A stretch of 64,000 nucleotides of DNA from Thuidium tamariscinum (lineage: Eukaryota; Streptophyta; Bryopsida; Hypnales; Thuidiaceae), in contig OX344758.2 in the NCBI GenBank assembly GCA_947034885.2, forward strand, positions 2,916,501 to 2,980,500. Direction: 5' to 3'. The position numbers and the translations under genes were made by a program. Positions within the stretch are counted from its first letter, which is position 1; each line of letters begins with the position of its first letter. The notes under the pieces are model-generated. The model made no database searches. It worked only from the letters and a program-made list of their open reading frames with translations, and was not told the origin of the DNA. Below, piece by piece: positions 21,871 through 33,020 of the stretch.

Positions 21871-24800
21871 AAGATTTTAATATTTGATATATTTTTAAAA
21901 CTTTTCTGATTAAAAAATCAAAAGATTGATTTTTTTTCACCAAAACATACTATATTTTGAAAATATGACCTTTTACCATGGGACCTATGACCATGAATTT
22001 TAAATTCAAAAGCTTGACAAGTTGATGTTATTGTAGGTTTAAAATTTATATTACATTTTGAGAGGCCGTCTCAAAGTAGGTTAAGTATAAATAATTTAGA
22101 GGCACTTCTAAATATGAGAAGAAAATAAATGTGATGATGATATTATAGGGAGTAGAACATTTTATAAATAATAAAAAATTCTTTCATTGCAACAAAGAAT
22201 ACATATTGAAATTTGAATACAATATATTGCTACTAGAATTTGGGGATTTCAAAAATAATATATCATGGGTATTATGTATGTACTTTATATATGCTAATAT
22301 CTTTCAAATAATTCTTGTTCATTCACATGTTCTAATGATTACAACAATAGCAAGCACTTGTTTTCACTTCATCTGAATTGAGGGTGAAAACACAGATGAA
22401 CATGTCTATCTTACAATCTAATTACAAAATTCATAATCAACAAAAAATGTAATAAAGGTGTTTGTAGCTTAAAAATATGCCACACTTTCAAATGGAAGTC
22501 TCATTTATTCTTCTAAAATGGAGACAAGTATAAGTTGAAAAATTGCAAAATATAATGTTGAGAACCTTCTAATTAGGGTCAGTTCCAATCAAAGCATATT
22601 AAGTTAATCAAATCTATGCAAGGAACAAAATTCACTTGAATAACATTATGTTTGCAATAATATTTCTTGCACTTTCCCAGTGATTGCATTGATTTTTGGT
22701 GGATGCTTTACTACTCCTATGAATTTGCTTGCCATTCAAAATAAAAGGGATTTTTTCAACATGTATTGGTTAAAGATGAATTCACTATATATAGTCAAAA
22801 AGCCTAAACAAGGTGTATAGACATCAAAGTGACATTGGCTTGATGGACTGTAAGTTGAACCCAACTTCTTTAAACTTAATGATTTTGGTATATGTAAGAT
22901 TTGTATTAATAAAAACATGCTAGACCTTAAGGATCTTGGGTTGGTACCTAAGAACATGGAAATGCTTAGATCCCACATCTCATCTTGCAATTTGGTTTGA
23001 ACAAAATTAAAAATCTTGAGTTTGAAATGTCATGCTCTTATACTCACACTTCTGCCTTTTCTATATAAGGGGAGTAGAAGGTGTACTAGGCTTAACAAAC
23101 AATATTAATCTTGTATTTGGCCTATGTGTACTTTTGAATGGCTTGACATTGTTACCTTGGTTTGTGTGAAATTCTTTCTATATATATGCAATTTTGATGT
23201 ACTGTAATCTTTTTATAGATCCACTATGAAGCATAACCGTATCGAACTCTACAATTACAGTCCTGAGTTGCACTTTAGCAATGGCCAACCTAATTTGAAC
23301 TCAATGATGAGAGAAGTTAACTTTATTGGGGTGATGAGAATCACTTTTAAAACTTATCAGAAGATCCTATTTCCTTATGTTAGACCAAAATACTTCTTCT
23401 CCTTTCAAGTGCGGAATTTAAGTACAAATGTGCTCCATTTGAAGCATCTCATTGAGTGCATTTGTAATTTTTTTTCATCTCCAAATGCCATTATAATTTA
23501 GAGAGTTTCATATCCTATTTAATAAGAGAGGCTTTTCTAAGAATTTCTTTGCAAAGTTAAGCCCTATAGTTGTTTATATACATGAAGGCTTAAACCTAAT
23601 CATCACACATGATAATTAATAAGGCCAATCCAAGTTTTTAAGAAGCTTGCATTCATCTATTGTGGATTGTTTTTTCTAGGTTGTATGTTGGAATGTAGAC
23701 TAGCTAATTCTTTTATTATCAATTTTTGCAAAGATGATCATGAATGAAGTCATTATTCAAATAGATTGCAATTTAAGGTGTAAAGGAAAGAACAACAAAA
23801 CATGACAATAAAGGTAATATTGTTTCCATAAATCTATCCTATTGACGGTATCAAAAGTCTTAAAATGCAAACAAATCATTTAGCTTACAAAATTGTTGAT
23901 TATAATGCAACTCTATGGGAATACCACCAAGTTTTGATTTCAAACAATATACATCTTATTTACTTTAGATGTCAATATTGCATCCTTCTATTACCTGCAA
24001 AGTTAAATATGTTAATTCTACAATTCTTTGGTAATTAGCTTTTCTACATCCTTATTCATTTTTGTTATTTAATGAAACAAACAAGCTTTTTTACAATCTA
24101 CCATTGGAACACATAGATCCTTTGATTTATACACAATGTGAATTGCAGTAAAGTTGGCTTGAGCATTATTACAAATGAGTTCTTTATACATTGAATTTGA
24201 CACCTCACTTTCTACATGACCTTATTTAGACTAAGCCAAAAATGAGTTGGCATTCAATACCCTCACTCCACTTATATCATAGATGGCAATTGTTATGATT
24301 TTGCAATAGGTAGAGTTATAGATGTCTCACGTGATAATTGTCCATGATTTCACTCTCTTCACATGATTAAACATAACAAATCAATTTTTAAAATTGTTGC
24401 CTTGTTGCATCTGTTATACGAGATTGATTCTACTCCAAAGTTCATTCATGAGCATTTTAAATAAATTGTAGACCTTCTCTTGCCCTTGTCTTGAGAATAC
24501 ACTATTATAAATATATTCCATTTTAGCATGTGCATCTTTTCATGTGAGCAATTTAATCAATCTCACCACCATCATTGTTATTGCTCTAAAAAAAGATATA
24601 ATGTTGTATACATTGAACAAGCTAATGAGTTGAAACTTATCTATAAGAATCATTAATGTATGATTGTAGATCATCTCTTTTTATTTGAATTCATTGTGAA
24701 TAAACAACAAGATAAGGAACTTTGCTTACTTGCCACCATACTAATACCATACTCAAATATCAATTTCAACTTAAATTTAAGTCTAAAAAAAAGGACTAAT

Positions 24801-25023
24801 TCTTTATTTAATTCTAGGATCAAGTAGACAAATCTACAATTAAGTTTATTGAGGGTTTACCATAATTTAAGAAAATCTAATAACACTTTGTTGAATTAGT
24901 TATCAACTATCATTTAACCACCTACCATCAAGAATATTTTGATGGCAAAATGAAAAAAATTACTTCATTAACATTTGAGAAATTTTGAAGATGAGAGCTT
25001 GACTCTACTCATTGTCAAAACAT
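21871..25023. other. AT-rich gene desert
   Basis: No supported gene. A 91-codon frame at 23226-23501 starts with an ATG but has no family signal. Confidence 0.4.
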
Positions 25024-25399
25024 AGGAATTGTGTTTAGTGTAGAACTTTAGACCTCATTTTGGCATAGTAGAATAACTTTTTTCTTAAAACTTAAAACCA
25101 ATAAAAGTTGGTAATTCAAGTTAAATTTCATTTCCAAAAATCCGTTTTAGATTTTAAGACTCCAATCAAAAGTTATGAACAAAATTCAGAGGGGTTGAAA
25201 ATGCCAAGAAAATTTGGCATGTCCAACCCCTCTCTAAATTTTGTCCATAACTTTTGATTGGAGTCTTAAAATCTAAAACGGATTTTTGGTAATGAAATTT
25301 AACTTGAATTACCAACTTTTATTAGTTCTAAGTTTTAAGAAAAAAGTTATTCTACTATGCCAAAATGAGGTCTAAAGTTCTACACTAAACACAATTCCT
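25024..25399. repeat. 376-bp near-perfect hairpin (fold-back element)
   Basis: Two arms of about 185 bases are inverted copies with only a few differences, centred on ATGCCAA-gaaaat-TTGGCAT (25201-25220). The outer ends are AGGAATTGTG and CACAATTCCT. Such a structure could be a fold-back MITE or a young inverted duplication, and a read-through transcript would form a long double-stranded RNA. Flanking CAT/GCAT bases do not give a clear target duplication. Confidence 0.85.
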
Positions 25400-25589
25400 G
25401 CATTTAAATTAACTAGATATGAGAGGTTGAGCTTTTAGTAATCTTAATTTACATATCCCATATCAGTTGTTGTACCTCCTACCACCCCTTTTGTATAAAG
25501 AGATTGTCTTCTCAATCAAATTCACTCACAACAAATGGCTTTGAAACCATGTGAGGTGGTGGCTCAACACTATTACTTCACTATAAAAA

Positions 25590-26620
25590 TGCTAAGGTTT
25601 TTTACAATGCATTTAATTTTTTTGCCTTCCCAATGGACAGCCGTTGACGGCCACACTATTTTGAATTCAAATTTGTTTTCAATAAATGTTAAAAATTGAT
25701 TAACTTCTACAATTTTTCTACCCTTTCAATGGGCAGCCGTTAACGGCAATGCTTTTTGAACCTAAGTTTGCTTTCAATACAAGTTAGGAATTGATCAAAT
25801 GCTGTAATTTTCTTACCTTCTCAATGGGCAGCCGTTAATGGCTACGGTTTTTGGATCCAAATTTGTTTTCAAGGAATTTTAGAAATTGATCAACTACTAC
25901 AATTTTTCTACCCTTTCAATGGGAAGCCGTTAACGGCTACGGTTTTTGGATCCAAATTTGTTTTCAAAGAACTCTAGAAATTAATCAACTACTACAATTT
26001 TTCTACCCTTTCAATGGGAAGCCGTTAATGGCTACAGTTTTTGGATCCAAATTTGTTTTCAAGGAATTTTAGAAATTGATCAACTACTACAATTTTTCTA
26101 CCCTTTCAATGGGTAGCCGTTAACGGCTACAATTTTTGGATCCAAATTTGTTTTCAAAGAATTTTAGAAATTAATCAACTACTACAGTTTTTCTACCCTT
26201 TCAATGGGCAGCCGTTAACGGCTACGATTTTTGGATCCAAATTTGTTTCAAGGAATTTTAGAAATTAATCAACTACTACAATTTTTCTACCCTTTCAATG
26301 GGCAGCCGTTAACGGTAATGCTTTTTGAACCCAAGTTTGCTTTCAATGCAAATTAGGAATTGATCAAATACTGTATTTATTCTACTTTCTCAAGGGGTGG
26401 GCATTAATAGCTATGGTTTTTGGTTTCAAGTTTGTTTTCAATATATGATAGGAATTGATCAAATGTTGTAATTTTTCTATCTTCTCAATGGTTAGCTGTT
26501 AATGGCTATGATTTTTGAACTCAAGTTTACTTTTAATATATGCTAGGAATTGATCAAATGTTACTATTTTTTTGCATTCCTAGTGCATAGCCATGTTTAG
26601 GGTTGCTTCCAATCATTTGG
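25590..26620 (+). repeat. 95-bp tandem repeat, about 11 units
   Basis: A landmark AGCCG recurs at 25639, 25735, 25830, 25925, 26020, 26115, 26210 and 26304, then in decayed form near 26399, 26493 and 26588; the period is 94-96 bases. The best units contain the perfect 14-base palindrome AGCCGTTAACGGCT. The edge units are the most diverged, typical of an array maintained by unequal exchange in its centre. Confidence 0.9.
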
Positions 26621-29206
26621 CCAATCCCTTGCACAAACAAAGATGTTTGAATATTGGGTGTGATTTACATTTCATTTTTGAATTACATTAGTCATTTTTA
26701 TACTGCATGATAACTAATTACATTTGGACATCATTTCAAAGATTTTTATCAAGCAAATCTACAAACACAAAGATCAAATGTTGCACTTTAGCCTCTTTAT
26801 TTTAATCAACTATAGTTATAATTGCATGACTTTTTGAAGAAGGAAACCATGAAGACTCTTTTTATCTTGAGTAGTTGAAATATCAATTGAAGGCAATTTC
26901 AAAAATCAATATTCCTTTATGTCATGAAATCTTTCCAAGTTGTAAGTTTTTTTTTGAAGAATGATGTTGTGAATCTAATTACACACTTTGTTACTTATTG
27001 TTATATAGAAATGAGTATATTTTTTTATGTGGCCTTGGAGAACAATGAGGGGAAGATAATAGATGTTATGGATGTTATTATTAAATCAAGGAGTACCAAT
27101 TAGATGCAAGCAAAAGTTACAATTCATATAGAATTGAAAAAGGATGAAAGTCTCAAAGTTTTTCTAGCAAGACGCTTATGGGATGGGATGGCAACTACTA
27201 TCTGCAAAGACAATTTACTATTATCAATTGAGATCATGCAGACTATTTCACATAGCATTATATTGTTGAAAGTATTGTTTTGGAAGTCATGGCGGACATT
27301 GCAACTCTGTGAGTAGCATTTCGTAAAGTCAATTTATAATTCCTTTATTTTATTTTATTTTATCAATTTTCATTTCATTTGACTTTTTAGTCTCTAAAGC
27401 TTATTTAGTTTAAAGCATTGCCTTAGAAGCTTATAATTACTGTAAATTCTTGAATTCTTGAAGTTGATTTAGGGACACACAATATCTTGTTTAGCTCTAT
27501 TTCTATGACAACTTAGTTATGTAGAAAGATAGATGGCAAGCTATAAAGGAATATTCATGAAAATTTTGAGATTTCCATGAAGCTTTTTTTTCATTTCTTG
27601 AACATTGTAGGTGGTGTTGTGGAAAACATGACTTCCTCTACATGTATTGTAATTTATGATATTGAAAAATTGTGTTTTCTATTTTTTTATTTGATTTTTT
27701 TAATCAACACTTCAATTTTGATGTTTTCAAAATTTTAATATTGCACTTCATCTAAATTCTTTTATTAGAGCAGCCTTTTCATCTAATTGCTATAACTCAA
27801 TATAAGGGTATAAAGCCAAACTCTTTGATGAGGTACTAAAGCCTCTACAAGGAATACAAGCATCTAGAATTGTTTTCAAAATTCTTGATTTTACAACCAC
27901 ACATGATGATATAGAGATTGATAATGGCTCTCTAATTGAAGACATCACATTATTTGACTTATACGAGTAAGGTTTATCTATATGTTTTCTTTTCAACAAT
28001 TTGACTGTAAGTCTATACTTTGTAGTTTAAGTTGTTATCATCTACTCTAATATATGGTTTGTTGTTTGTGCACTTGGATAAATCCATTACTAAAGCAATC
28101 CCTATCTTTTTATTGTCATTGTGAATTTCTTAGAAGTCCATCTTTCAATTTTTGCAGCTTCTCTATTTATGTTGAAGATTTAGCATCAGCTTATGCTAAT
28201 GTTTCTTCTTATTCATCTTTAATTTCTCTATCACCTCATAGATCTTAGAAATTTTAAAGTATGTTTTTTGATTTTGAACTTAGTAATATGAGTTAAAAAA
28301 TATTTTAATTTATTTTCATGATTTGATATTTGATTTCTATTGCCATTGCATATGTACAATGTGGCAACCATTCCATGCCATGGCTTAAAATTTTTAACCT
28401 ATGCCCAAATTAAACAATAAATCGTGTATAAACCTTGAATTGCACTACACCACTAAAATTCAAAAACTTCCTCAAAGCAAAGTTCAACTTGGAATTAAAT
28501 GAAATACTACCATTGGACTCATTATATAATCTATTTTTTTTTTTAAAAATTCACCTTTAGAATTGATAAACTTGAAAAAGGATAATTCAATAAGGAGGGG
28601 CATTGACTTGAAAACTCGTTGTTTAGGTCATAGGAGTTAATACATTTATTTGGTATATAGTATATGACTACTATATTTCAAATAATTAGTGTCCAAGATA
28701 TTTTGTTTTTATTTAAGAGCATATTTATAAAAATAAACAAAATAGATGAACCACTTCATCATTCAAATTTACATGAAGGCCAATGATGAAAACTACATTG
28801 ATCACTTAATTATTCAAAAGCATTGTTCATGATATAATGCTTGTAATGTTTAGACCTTTTACTTTTTAGTAGATTTAGGTTTGGCTGCTTCATAGCCCAC
28901 TCTTGTTTTTCTTTCTATTTTAAACTTCATAAATGTCACCCCTACCATGGTATTACAATGTATTGTAGTTTTATATTTATGTGCTTTATAGTGAGACATT
29001 CTAAACAACTTCACCTATTTTCATTGTGTGGTAGCTTATATACACTATCTATACTTACTATATCTCAATTTTAGGAAATATATTGGTTCAATTTTTTGGT
29101 ATGAAATTGTATAGTGGCATATTCATTTATTGTTCATTTGGATTATAGATCCTTACATTTAATTCCACGGTCATATGGCCCCAACAAGTTTACAAATTTT
29201 AAATGG
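26621..29206. other. AT-rich spacer with two weak coding relics
   Basis: Two short plus-strand stretches look coding-like: 27104-27316 (contains HIELKKDESLKVFLARRLWD) and about 27805-27968 (contains AKLFDEVLKPLQGIQASRIV and DIEIDNGSLIEDITLFDLY), the latter ending at a donor-like GA/GTAAGG. I do not recognise either; transposon-derived exons are possible. Nothing else is supported. Confidence 0.25.
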
Positions 29207-29278
29207 AAAAAACTGGAGGCTCACAGGCTCACATGCTCATAGGCTCATGCTCACACGCTCACATACTAGCATCCCCGT
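29207..29278 (-). repeat. TIR-like copy of the GCTAGTATGTGAGC family, inverted
   Basis: Repeated GCTCACA/GCTCATG phrases end in CTCACATACTAGCATCC. Its complement matches the terminus at 21804 almost base for base over about 29 positions. Immediate flanks of the two do not share a 9-bp target duplication. Confidence 0.45.
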
Positions 29279-30243
29279 TCCAACAGCTATGATAATGGAG
29301 TCAGAGTGGCAATTAACCTTGAAGCGCTCCGACGTCCATATTCTAGACGATGACCAGAGGGCTTCAAGGCACTGTTTCATCTAATTAACTTCTCATTTAT
29401 CAAATGTAATACTTGCATCTAGAAAAGACAACCTTCCTTAATGGCCAAATTCATTAAATTCTGGTAAATGATATATCTGTACAAAGTTATAAGCGAAAAT
29501 GAGCAATAATTCAAAAAAGGATTGAGACACTTAAGGGTTAATTCTTGAAGCACCCCAAGTTGATTCTTCCCTTTTTGATGATCTTGAGGTCATAGTTTCC
29601 TTTTCTCTTAATTAAGATAGGAGGTCCATAAACCAACCATCTAAGGGCTGGAACTAAATTTTTGGGAGGTCAAACATCTTGAAATATTTTTTAGTGAATT
29701 TTCCTTGAAACCTCTCTTGAAATACAAGTAGAATATACATTTAACCCAGGTTGTTTCATATTTTTTGAAGCTTTTTGGAATTAGTTATGAATTTTTGAAG
29801 TCAATACGGCATTGGGCTTTAAAATTGCCCACCTCCTCAAGTGTACATTCCTTAAGCATCATAGTGGTGCTTTGAAAGTTTTAGGGATGTTCTAAAAAAA
29901 TGTTGTTACATTGAGATCTCCTAGACCCTGTGTCCCCTAATTGCATTCTTGACAATGTCGGAAAGCCCTTGACAAGGAGGAGTGCACATGCTCTATTTTG
30001 TGGCGTCTAGACCTACAATGGGAAAGTTATGAATTTGTGAGTTATTTTGATTCTACAAAATTAAATAAAAAATTATTTTTATTTTTATTTGGGGAGATTA
30101 AGGTAGGCTGGCAACGGCACAGGGATTATGAGTAAGGGTTTAAATTACCCCTCATAGTTATAGTTTCAGGGGCATCAGTTTTGGGGGCATCCCAAGGTCT
30201 TTGCAGATTATATCATTGGTTTCCAGAATGCAACCCATCTACA

Positions 30244-30642
30244 GGTAGAACCACCTGTAACCGATCATTTAAGGTATTTTAGGCATGATCTAGTATAGTG
30301 CAAAGTAAAACAAATATTTTCAAAGGTGTAAAGATAAAAATAATGGAGATTGCAAAAACTTTGGTAATTTTATCACATGAATTGAAATTACTATGAATTT
30401 TGGAGGGCATAAAGTGTGCTTGACCAAATGCCAATCTATGGAGTCTTCTAATTTCTATCACGCAAAAAACTACATTTTTATTCACTCTTTTCTACTTTTT
30501 TGCACACTACTTTGGAACATGTGCCATGAACTTTTAGTCCCAACTTTAAAAATGAGAAAAAAACTCATTCTAGCCTTGGTTGGAAATACGTCCATCATTA
30601 GGTTGGCTATGGGGGGCCGATTGGTTATAGGTGGTTCTACCT
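30244..30642. mobile_element. MITE-like unit 1 (GGTAGAACCACCTRTAACC ends)
   Basis: The left end GGTAGAACCACCTGTAACC and right end, inverted GGTAGAACCACCTATAACC, form a TIR of about 20 bases. The interior is homologous in direct orientation to the next unit (shared GGAGTCTTCTAA, ACATGTGCCATGA, AGTCCCAACTT). Confidence 0.65.
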
Positions 30643-30705
30643 TATTTCCTAATGGCACCAGCTACCTTGGAATGGAACTTGCAACTGCTTTCTCCTGACA
30701 ATTAA

Positions 30706-31127
30706 AGTAGAACCACCTATAGCTGATCACTTAAGCAATTCTGGAATAGATCACGAGGAATATGAAGCTATGTAAATTTTTCCCATGTAGCAAGATAGGA
30801 AAGATAGGGATTGCAAATTTTTCATAATTTTATCCCCAAAACTGAAATTATTATGATTTTTGTAAGCCAAAAAGTGCTTTGAACCCATAGCCAATGTTTA
30901 GAGTCTTCTAAATCGGATCATAGCCTAGACTACTTTCCCAATTGGTACTTCCTACACACTTTATGACACTTGGGGACATGTGTCATGACCTTGATAGTCC
31001 CAACCTTGAAAATGGAAAAAAAGTACACTCCAAACTTTGATTGTAAATCTCTTCTAGCTTCGGTTGGAAATAGCCACATCCTATAAGTTGGGTATGGATC
31101 ATTGGTTGGAAATAGGTAGTTCTACCT
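30706..31127. mobile_element. MITE-like unit 2, diverged direct copy
   Basis: It starts AGTAGAACCACCTATAGC and ends TAGGTAGTTCTACCTT, with the interior in the same order as unit 1. The two units lie head to tail, 60-odd bases apart, so either a tandem duplication or two insertions. Confidence 0.6.
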
Positions 31128-31550
31128 TACAATATGTCAAAATTCGAAACATCTTTTACAATCTCCATAGCTGTCACTGCCTTCCTCATCCATTGATTGC
31201 CTAAGGTAGAAGGCTCTTAAGTGGAGCGGGTTTAAAATGGTGCCCTACCTTAAATGTACAATATTTGTATATGTTGCTTTTTCATAGCCTCCAGTAGTGT
31301 AATGATAGTGTACATTTATCTAGGGCACCATTTTAGAGCCCTATACCCTTTTAACTTCAAAATTCGATAACTAATTTCACAAAGCTCAAAAAAATATGAA
31401 ACAACTTGGGTTAGATATCAATTCTATTTGTCTTTCAAGGAAAATTTACTGAAAAATATTTCTAGAAGTTTTACCTCCCTGAAATTCTGTTTTAGCCCTT
31501 AGATGGTCCATTATAGGACCTCTTACCTTAATGAGATTTTTTGGCAATGT

Positions 31551-32271
31551 CGGCATTGCGAAGGATCCTGCGTCTCACTCGGTCTATTGCACACGACAAG
31601 GGTTTGAAACGTCTGTGGCGTGCAGCTGATTGCGGTGAAGAAGGTATGTACAAAAGGAAAAAAAAAGTATTTTTCACACTTTAATCAAAGATACCTTCCT
31701 ATCTACATAGTCAAAGCTTTTGAAATTACATCCCAATAATCTCTTTCTAGACTTATATAGGATTCAAAATCATACAATCTCGTGAGGCTAGGCCCCCCTT
31801 TAATAAAAATTCTCTTTTTTCAAAATTCAAATGTTAATAACATCAAATCAATTTTTTCCAATTTTTCCAAAGATTTTCCCTCATGTAGGCATATAATCAT
31901 ATTTCTATATAAGTTGATTATAAGATCATATAATTCAATATTCAAAAATTTTGGACTTTGTTTCCTTTAATAATTGCAAAAGAACTTTAGAATTGACAAT
32001 TATAAATGTATTTTGACAAAAAGAAGCCTTTTTAATTACTTGTTACTATCACAAGTTTGGGACTTTGGGCAATAATTAAGGTTCTACATTTTATAAAAAA
32101 TTTATATCTTCTTTCTTCCTCTACTATAAGTATATAACTAAGATTATGGGACAATGCCTTCAAATGAGAGACGAACGTTGAAAACATTCAAGCAATATAA
32201 TAGCAACATTTGATTTGATCTTGAAGGATTTTTGAACTTTTTTTTAATGACCAATTACTTAAAGGAGGCTT
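31551..32271. other. AT-rich spacer
   Basis: No supported feature. Confidence 0.4.
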
Positions 32272-33020
32272 GGGTTGATTGCAAGAAACACTTGTACTGT
32301 TTGTTGCGTTTTGCAATAATATTCATGAGTTTTTCTAAAGTAATTTAAAATTAAAAAATTAATTTTTAAAATTAAAAAATATGAGTTATGTGTATACACC
32401 TTTAAGACAAAGGTACCCACAAAAAGAATTGCATAGAAAATTTTTCAAAGTAAGAGAACTTGAAAAGTGCCAAACCTCAAGAAAATACATACCTTCATGT
32501 TTTAATTAGGGAAAAATAGTAAGAATAAGTAAATACAAAAAATAAAATGTGTCCATTTGCAACAATTCTATGGAGATGGTCATTCACTACAAAAATAATC
32601 AAAATAATATTTTATATGTTTCAAAATACAAGTAGAAACTAGAAAGAAGCTCACTTTGTAGACTTTCACACCACATAAAATGAACTATTCTTAAAAATCC
32701 TTTCTTCAAGAATTAGAAATCTACTAGAAGACCATTTCATCCAAATTTCATCTCAAAATCATTAAGAAAAAGGTACTCCTTAGTACAAAAAATCCTTAAA
32801 CTACAAAGTGTGACATTCAATTGAGGTTTATTTTTGAATAGTAAATTATTTTTAAAAATTATGAAAAATTTAGAGAACATGTATGATAGTCATGAGTACC
32901 TTCCCTATAAATCTTGCGTCCTTTGAAACCAAAACACAAAAGTTATGGCCAAAAAACAAATCAGCACACACCAAATGTCCGAATGACACAAAATAAAACA
33001 AATGTTTCTTGCAGTCACCC
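32272..33020 (+). mobile_element. MITE copy C (same family as 5176-5885)
   Basis: The left end GGGTTGATTGCAAGAAACAC has one extra T; the right end is inverted GGGTGACTGCAAGAAACAT. The interior aligns with copy A over most of its length (GAACTTGAAAAGTGCCAAAC, CTTCATGTTTTAATTAGGG, TTATGGCCAAAAAACAAATC) in the same orientation. The 4-base flanks (GCTT and ATTT) do not match, so the target duplication has decayed or the edges have shifted. Confidence 0.75.

Larger units (their letters stand above)
29600..31550. mobile_element. Nested inverted-repeat complex
   Basis: An outer segment near 29600-29865 recurs inverted near 31270-31545; shared phrases include CCATCTAAGGGCT, AAATTTTCCTTGAAA, TTGTTTCATATTTTTT and AATTAGTTAT. 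Two related MITE-like units lie between these arms. A smaller inverted pair (31229-31252 and 31318-31345) adds a third level. No coding capacity was found. Confidence 0.6.

Noticed and set aside
25590-26620. CRISPR-like array
   Set aside because: Units are contiguous near-identical 95-mers with no unique spacers, and the context is a plant nuclear genome.
21796-29278. A single 7.5-kb MULE bounded by the ends at 21.8 and 29.3 kb
   Set aside because: The ends match but no shared 9-bp flanks and no transposase were found, so I kept it only as a hypothesis in the findings.
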